64,000 nucleotides of DNA, from NCBI GenBank assembly GCA_030734395.1, contig JAUZTG010000029.1:6510001-6574000 (forward strand). Direction: 5' to 3'. This DNA comes from Sarocladium kiliense (Eukaryota; Ascomycota; Sordariomycetes; Hypocreales; Sarocladiaceae). The notes beneath the pieces were generated by a model. The model did no database searches, was not told the origin of the DNA, and was given only the letters and a program-made list of their open reading frames with translations. Shown here piece by piece: positions 59,387 to 64,000 of the stretch. The stretch's first letter is position 1. The number at the start of each line of letters is the position of its first letter. The translations under genes were made by a program, and so were the position numbers.

Positions 59387-61272
59387 GCCCACAGTCGTAG
59401 ATCGGTACCTGTGCGCTGGCAGCTTTCCCCACTGAACCGCCAGGTACACCCTTCCACCGTCTTCCATGCCCGACTATGCCCGTGACGATCCCGCTGGTCG
59501 AGCTGGTCGTTCGCCCTGGCACACCTACCTATGAGAGGGAACTATCACTGACAGCAGACTGGCAGCTGGCTTCAAGAGTCTGTCCTACTGAGTGCAGCCG
59601 CCAACAGGGTCCAGCTGCGAGGCACGGCATCGCCAGGACACCCTCTTGGCTGCACGCACTTTGGCTGTCACTCCGTATGAGGTAACAGCTCACGCCTTTT
59701 TGTCTAGGCAACGCCAATAAACAGATCCAGCCTGGGACGAGACACACACTTCCATCCACCGCTATCCAACCTATTCTCGAAAAAGAGAGACACGCAGGCA
59801 ACGAACATACTCGGGAAATGAGCTGATGGCCATCGTGACCAAACAGTGCGACTGGGCCAGCCGCCAACATTGGTCCAGACCCCAGCCATTCCTCTTCCAG
59901 GCTGCGCCCTGTGGCCCTGTGACGACTGTGAACCAAGACTCGACAGGAATAAACACAGTACGAGTCAACAAAATCACAACTGTGGCCATTACCTAACCGA
60001 CAGTGGGCTACGGCACTGGGTTTCGTGTCCGAGCACAGTGCATGGCGTCACGCCCATCAACGTTGGCACTATCAGGCGGTACGGACTAATAAGGTTCCAG
60101 TTGTGCTAAGGCTGGTGGCAAAAGTGACTTAACCAGCGTGTCAATAGTCGCGATACGTGACGCAGATCCTCCCCCATATGAGCAGGTGATGGTGCCCTGT
60201 CATTCACCACAGCCCACTGTACTCATCAGCCTGCAACAGGACACTGTGTTCGAGGCTGTAACTATTGATGTCCCTCCTTCCATTCCAATCCCATGGGGGG
60301 CTGCTTTCGGTGGCTGCCCCTGACGTACCCAGCTTACGCAGGATTCCGAGGACCGCCAACCTGATAACGCCTCATCCAAGGAGCGCCGGTTATGGAGAAC
60401 CGGCCTTGATGGCGTGCCCGAAGTCTATTCTTGATCTGTTTGGCTTCAGTTCGTCGCAGTGCTCGTCACATCATGACCAGATTCGGTCATACGTTGCGAT
60501 GCGTGATGGACCCGAGCAAAAGTCTCATCATGTTTCGTCTCGATAGCGTGCATCAATATAATGGACCGGGGGCCCTACGGGAAGATCAATTGGGAGTGAC
60601 ACGGCATCTCATCATATGGTGTATCGGCACAGTGCTTTCTTCCTCCTGTAACGTCCATACACACAGTATGTAGGGACACCGAACGGTGCAGCACAACAGC
60701 CCAGGTATCTTGCTCGTTGCGAGGGCCGACCGTGTCTCATCTGTCGATCGTACTTGGCCCTGATTGGACTTGGCTTGCATGTACCTCCTGCAGACCTGCA
60801 TTGTGCTCCAGGTTTGAACCTTTGTGCGAGGAGGGTGGGTGGTTGGTGCCGTTGTTTGTTTGTCGCTGACAGCTGTGAGCCGCTGGATGTTTCATCAACG
60901 GGCGCTGATCCCATACGACCTGTGTCGTCAACAGCGGCAAATGATGATGCTATTCATGCGGCGTTGCTGAGGGGTTGCTGATTGTCTCCTCGAAACACAG
61001 ATAAGGTGACGGCGGCGGAGCCGAGCCACTCTGTCCAAGGCCATCGTGACTTTGCCACCCGAGCAATGGCTGGAATCGTGTCCTGTTCCCTGATAGTGAT
61101 GGTGCTCCCCCCAACAGAGCAATCTGACAGCTTTGCACAGTGGCAGCAGCAGCTCTGTCAATGCCGCCGGCTCGTTGCGTAGCCCGAGTGTCCGTGCTTT
61201 CTGGGGTGCTTCGATTGGATGCCAACCCATCCATTGAATGTGGGGAGCTTTCACTGAGCTTACGCAGGCTAA

Positions 61273-61327
61273 TCTTGGATAGTAGCTGCAGGCTCAAGGG
61301 GCTTGGAATGGTCGCTACTATCCAAGA
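61273..61327. repeat. Perfect 14-bp inverted repeat with 27-nt loop
   Basis: TCTTGGATAGTAGC at 61273-61286 pairs perfectly with GCTACTATCCAAGA at 61314-61327, separated by 27 bases. It would form a stable hairpin on either strand. It lies about 1.1 kb upstream of utr4, away from any gene. Confidence 0.8.
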
Positions 61328-62416
61328 GCGACTCGTTATCAACCTATCGTCGAGTCTGATATGAAGCGATGCGCTGTCTAGCAAAGTGGAACCCTGATAG
61401 CAAGACCACTATGCCGGCCATGTTTGATGCCTTTCTCTGCTGCTCTGTTATCCGCTCGGAGTGCATGAAAGATGACCAGCGTGCCCGAGAGCATGTTTAG
61501 CTTGGGCGGCATGTAGATTAACAGCGGAGTCGCAGACGTGTATCAGCACTGGCTGGCACACAAGCTCCAGTGGGAACCCACTGTCTCGCATCGTAGGCAA
61601 TGTACGATGTAACCGCTGGGTAAGGGAAACATCGGCTGGTATGCATGCATACACCGCTGCTTCTTCGCAAGGGTCTAATTTCTCCGGCTGTGGTTAGGAG
61701 TCTTCATGAAGAACGGTGAAGACAAGAACGGTCGAGTCGGGAGAATGAGGAAGAACCATGTACGTGCATGCTGGATTGTGCTGTGCTGTAGGCGGTGATG
61801 AATGCCTGAACCTTGCTGGATCTCCGTCCGGGTCCACGATGCTGTGCGTGCCCGTGCCCGCCCTCCCGGGGTGCAGCCGGCAACTTGCAACTCGTGGCAT
61901 GCAATCGTGCGTAGTGGTGGAGTGAGCAGCGAAGAGGAGCCGCCATGCGAGATGCAGACAGCGCGAGGCTAGGACAGACACCACCCAACGCTAAGAATAA
62001 GCGGTGCAGGGTAACTCGACGAGGCGAGCAAGACTGGGCCCGCTTCCCGCCTGAATTCGTCTTGACCGCCCTTTCACCAGATGCCCAAAACGTCGATGCA
62101 CCCAGGAACCTGCATGACACTTCCACTTCTTTATGCACCTCAGCGGAGTCTCAAGCTTCAAGCCCTTGCAAGACGCCTGCACGCTCTTTCAGCTTTGCCC
62201 ATTCCTGGCAATACCAAAACAACAACAAATATCCCAAGCGAAGAAAAAAAAAATCCGGTCTGACTTTTTTTCGGTTTGCGACAAGGAAGACGGGAGAAAA
62301 AAAGTTGCCCGTCGCGTCTTCCACGATACACACGCCCCCCTACTTTCCCAACCTTCCTCACCGCGTCTTCACCGCCCGAGCTTCTGGCTGGGATCATTTC
62401 ATATTGGTTGCCCACC

Positions 62417-63487
62417 ATGGCCGGAGCTTTTGGAGATTTCGATGTTGTCCTTTTTGATATCGGTGAGTGAAAACTCTGATGGAGATGGTCGTCGTCTGTT
62501 CCAAGGTTGTTGGATACGATGGCAGCCAGGATCCATTCGTAGCATAGATCGGAGAAGAGTTTTGTTTACTCTGAGGCCCTTTCGGGCCATCGAATCAGCT
62601 TGATAAGGTATCGCGAGGCTGACTGGTTTGGCGGTCTGCGGTTGTAGAAGGCACAGTCTGTCCTATCTCCTTTGTCAAGGACGTTCTTGTAAGTCGCTCC
62701 AAGTGAACATGCGTGGGATAGCAACCACTCTTCATAGTCCTGGCTTCACACACCGATCACGTATCTTGAAGCAAATCAATGCTTGCGTCTTAGAGGACTC
62801 GGGCTGATAATTGGCTTCTCATGCTAGTTCCCTTATGCTCTCGAGTCCCTCCCCAAGGCCTTAGAGGCCGAATGGGATAGTGCCCAGTTTGCGCAATATC
62901 GCAATGCCTTCCCGGAAGAGTACCGCGACTCTAAGCCTGCCTTCGAGTCCCATGTTCGAGATTTAATTGCCCGAGATGTCAAGGCTCCCTATCTCAAAGC
63001 TCTACAGGGCCACCTCTGGCAGCGAGGCTATGACTCTGGCGAGCTTAAAGCACCACTCTTCCCAGATGTGGCCCCTTTCTTCCACAAGTCCCTGGCTGAG
63101 GGCAAGAAGATCATGATCTACTCATCCGGTTCAGTCCCAGCCCAGAAGCTCCTGTTCGGGCACACCAACTCCGAACCCTCAGACATGAGACCACTCATCT
63201 CCGACTGGTTCGACACCGTCAATGCGGGGCCCAAGACCGACGTGTCAAGCTACCGAGCTATTCAGTCCAAGTATGCTCAGGTCGACCCCGCACGATGGCT
63301 GTTTTTCAGCGACAATCTGAACGAGGTCACCGCTGCTTTGGAGAGTGGCATGCGGAGTCTGCCTGTCATGAGACCTGGGAACCCGCCCTTGCCGCCGGAT
63401 CACCACCTCTCCAAACATGGCATCCCCGACTTCACTGCACAGTCGGCAGAGAGCGGCCGTGCCTCGATCGCAGAGCTCGCGGGATGA
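62417..63487 (+). CDS. utr4: Enolase-phosphatase E1 (Utr4, methionine salvage)
   Basis: HAD-family enzyme of the methionine salvage pathway; it enolises and dephosphorylates 2,3-diketo-5-methylthiopentyl-1-phosphate to the acireductone. Exons 62417-62462, 62648-62688 and 62828-63487 give 248 residues, the normal size. HAD motif I, DIEGTVCPISF, is split by intron 1 (DI|EGT) and completed on the 41-nt second exon. Motif II is MIYSSGSVPAQKLLFGHT, and the motif III/IV region is FDTVNAGPKTDVSSY followed by WLFFSDNLNEVTAALESGM. The intron 1 donor GTGAGT and the clean joins fix the model. The closing ~25 residues (FTAQSAESGRASIAELAG) are a fungal extension. The 3' end converges on an unidentified minus-strand gene at the right edge. 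Confidence 0.94.
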
Positions 63488-63818
63488 GAAGTGGCATGGT
63501 GATCGTCGTCGTCGGTTATGGTGATTGGTTCGTGGTACGCAAAGTGGTCATGTGTCGGCTATTCAGAGATAGGCAGATCGACGTAATCAATGCGACGCAA
63601 TCCAGCCCATTCAGTTCGTAGTTCCAAGCACGATTATCCGTGCGTAGGAAGCTTTCGAATCGCGACCCTTCAGCAATTGGGGCACTTGGGTTTCCCTGGG
63701 CATGCAATGCACTATGAGAGACCCAGATGGCGTGGGCGTTGGGCATCGCTGCATCCTGCATCGTGCATTAGATAGGTGGCTGGTGGACATCGTGAATGCG
63801 TAAGCTCGACCGCCTGAT
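63488..63818. other. Convergent intergenic at the right end
   Basis: 330 bases of 3' flanks. No gene or repeat is recognised. Confidence 0.6.
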
Positions 63819-64000
63819 TCAAAGCTTCTTGCGGTCCAGGGTAATGACAAAGTTGTTCCTGGTCCTACCCGGGTTGATCTCAGTCTTGGGAAAGCTGGCG
63901 ATTGACTGCCGAGTGACTCCATCCCACTTCCACAGGCTGTAAGTCAGCTTCTGCGTGAGCTTGTTCTGCAGCTGCGTGTATCCGATCGCACTCATGATCT
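63819..64000 (-). CDS. C-terminal end of an unidentified gene, cut by the window
   Basis: A minus-strand frame enters from the right edge and ends at TGA (63819-63821), giving about 59 residues of a C-terminus. The text includes YTQLQNKLTQKLTYSLWKWD, SIASFPKTEINPG and NNFVITLDRKKL. It looks like genuine coding sequence, with alternating polar and hydrophobic residues that would suit beta strands, but I do not recognise the family. The start and most of the protein lie outside the window. The gene converges on utr4. Confidence 0.6.
   Translation of the reverse strand, partial: IMSAIGYTQLQNKLTQKLTYSLWKWDGVTRQSIASFPKTEINPGRTRNNFVITLDRKKL

Larger units (their letters stand above)
56985..62416. 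other. Gene-poor 5.4-kb stretch between kinase and Utr4
   Basis: The largest gap in the window. The first ~1.2 kb probably belongs to the kinase promoter and leader. A 329-codon minus-strand frame (58080-59069) is rich in Ser, Pro, Leu and Thr with no domain, and is probably chance in purine-rich DNA. CAGTGC-type runs occur near 58530, CTGCAGC-type repeats at 59355-59386, and a strong inverted repeat at 61273-61327. No tRNA was found. Confidence 0.5.

Noticed and set aside
61704..62138. 144-codon minus-strand frame upstream of utr4
   Set aside because: Overlapping frames on both strands, mixed composition and no domain; probably promoter DNA.

Overview
This window is nuclear DNA of a filamentous ascomycete (Pezizomycotina). 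Genes are dense and on both strands. They carry many short introns of about 47-90 nt with GT..AG ends and CTAAC/CTGAC branch sites. Fungal-only families are present: Zn(II)2Cys6 regulators, an OTT_1508-like deaminase with a MYND finger, Trs33, Rmp1, a Tup1/RcoA corepressor and a C-5 sterol desaturase. The gene content fits a Sordariomycete, but the species cannot be named from sequence alone. No tRNA, rRNA, intact transposon or CRISPR array was found.

Layout. 1-1077: a Zn2Cys6 regulator (minus) running off the left edge. 2.1-5.1 kb: a two-domain protein, OTT_1508-like deaminase plus MYND finger, the least understood gene here. 5.5-21.6 kb is a housekeeping block: condensin subunit Cnd3/Ycg1, GPI ethanolamine-phosphate transferase Las21/Gpi7, a DUF2423 ribosome-associated small protein, a Siz/PIAS SUMO ligase, TRAPP subunit Trs33, a cytosolic-type malate dehydrogenase and ribosomal protein eL28. 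22.2-23.8 kb: a DUF1593 (Sde182-like) protein.

24.9-33.6 kb looks like a small metabolic cluster: an alpha-glucoside-type MFS transporter, a class I/II aminotransferase, a Zn2Cys6 regulator and an amidase. The regulator and amidase are divergent across 311 bp. That gap holds a CGG/CCG palindrome, and close relatives of it occur twice upstream of the aminotransferase, so a local regulon is plausible. 34.0-36.2 kb: a small DUF2015-like membrane protein and ERG3. 38.3-43.2 kb: a cytochrome P450 and an MFS transporter, both minus, followed by a decayed coding fragment with an in-frame stop near 44 kb.

47.1-57.0 kb returns to regulators and housekeeping: Tup1/RcoA with a long pyrimidine-rich leader, RNase MRP subunit Rmp1, an Avt1-type vacuolar amino-acid transporter and a Ksp1/Ran1-like kinase. 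57-62.4 kb is gene-poor and contains a perfect 14-bp inverted repeat. The window ends with enolase-phosphatase Utr4 (methionine salvage) and the 3' end of an unidentified gene on the minus strand. Exon boundaries given here were worked out by eye from splice signals, reading-frame continuity and family motifs.
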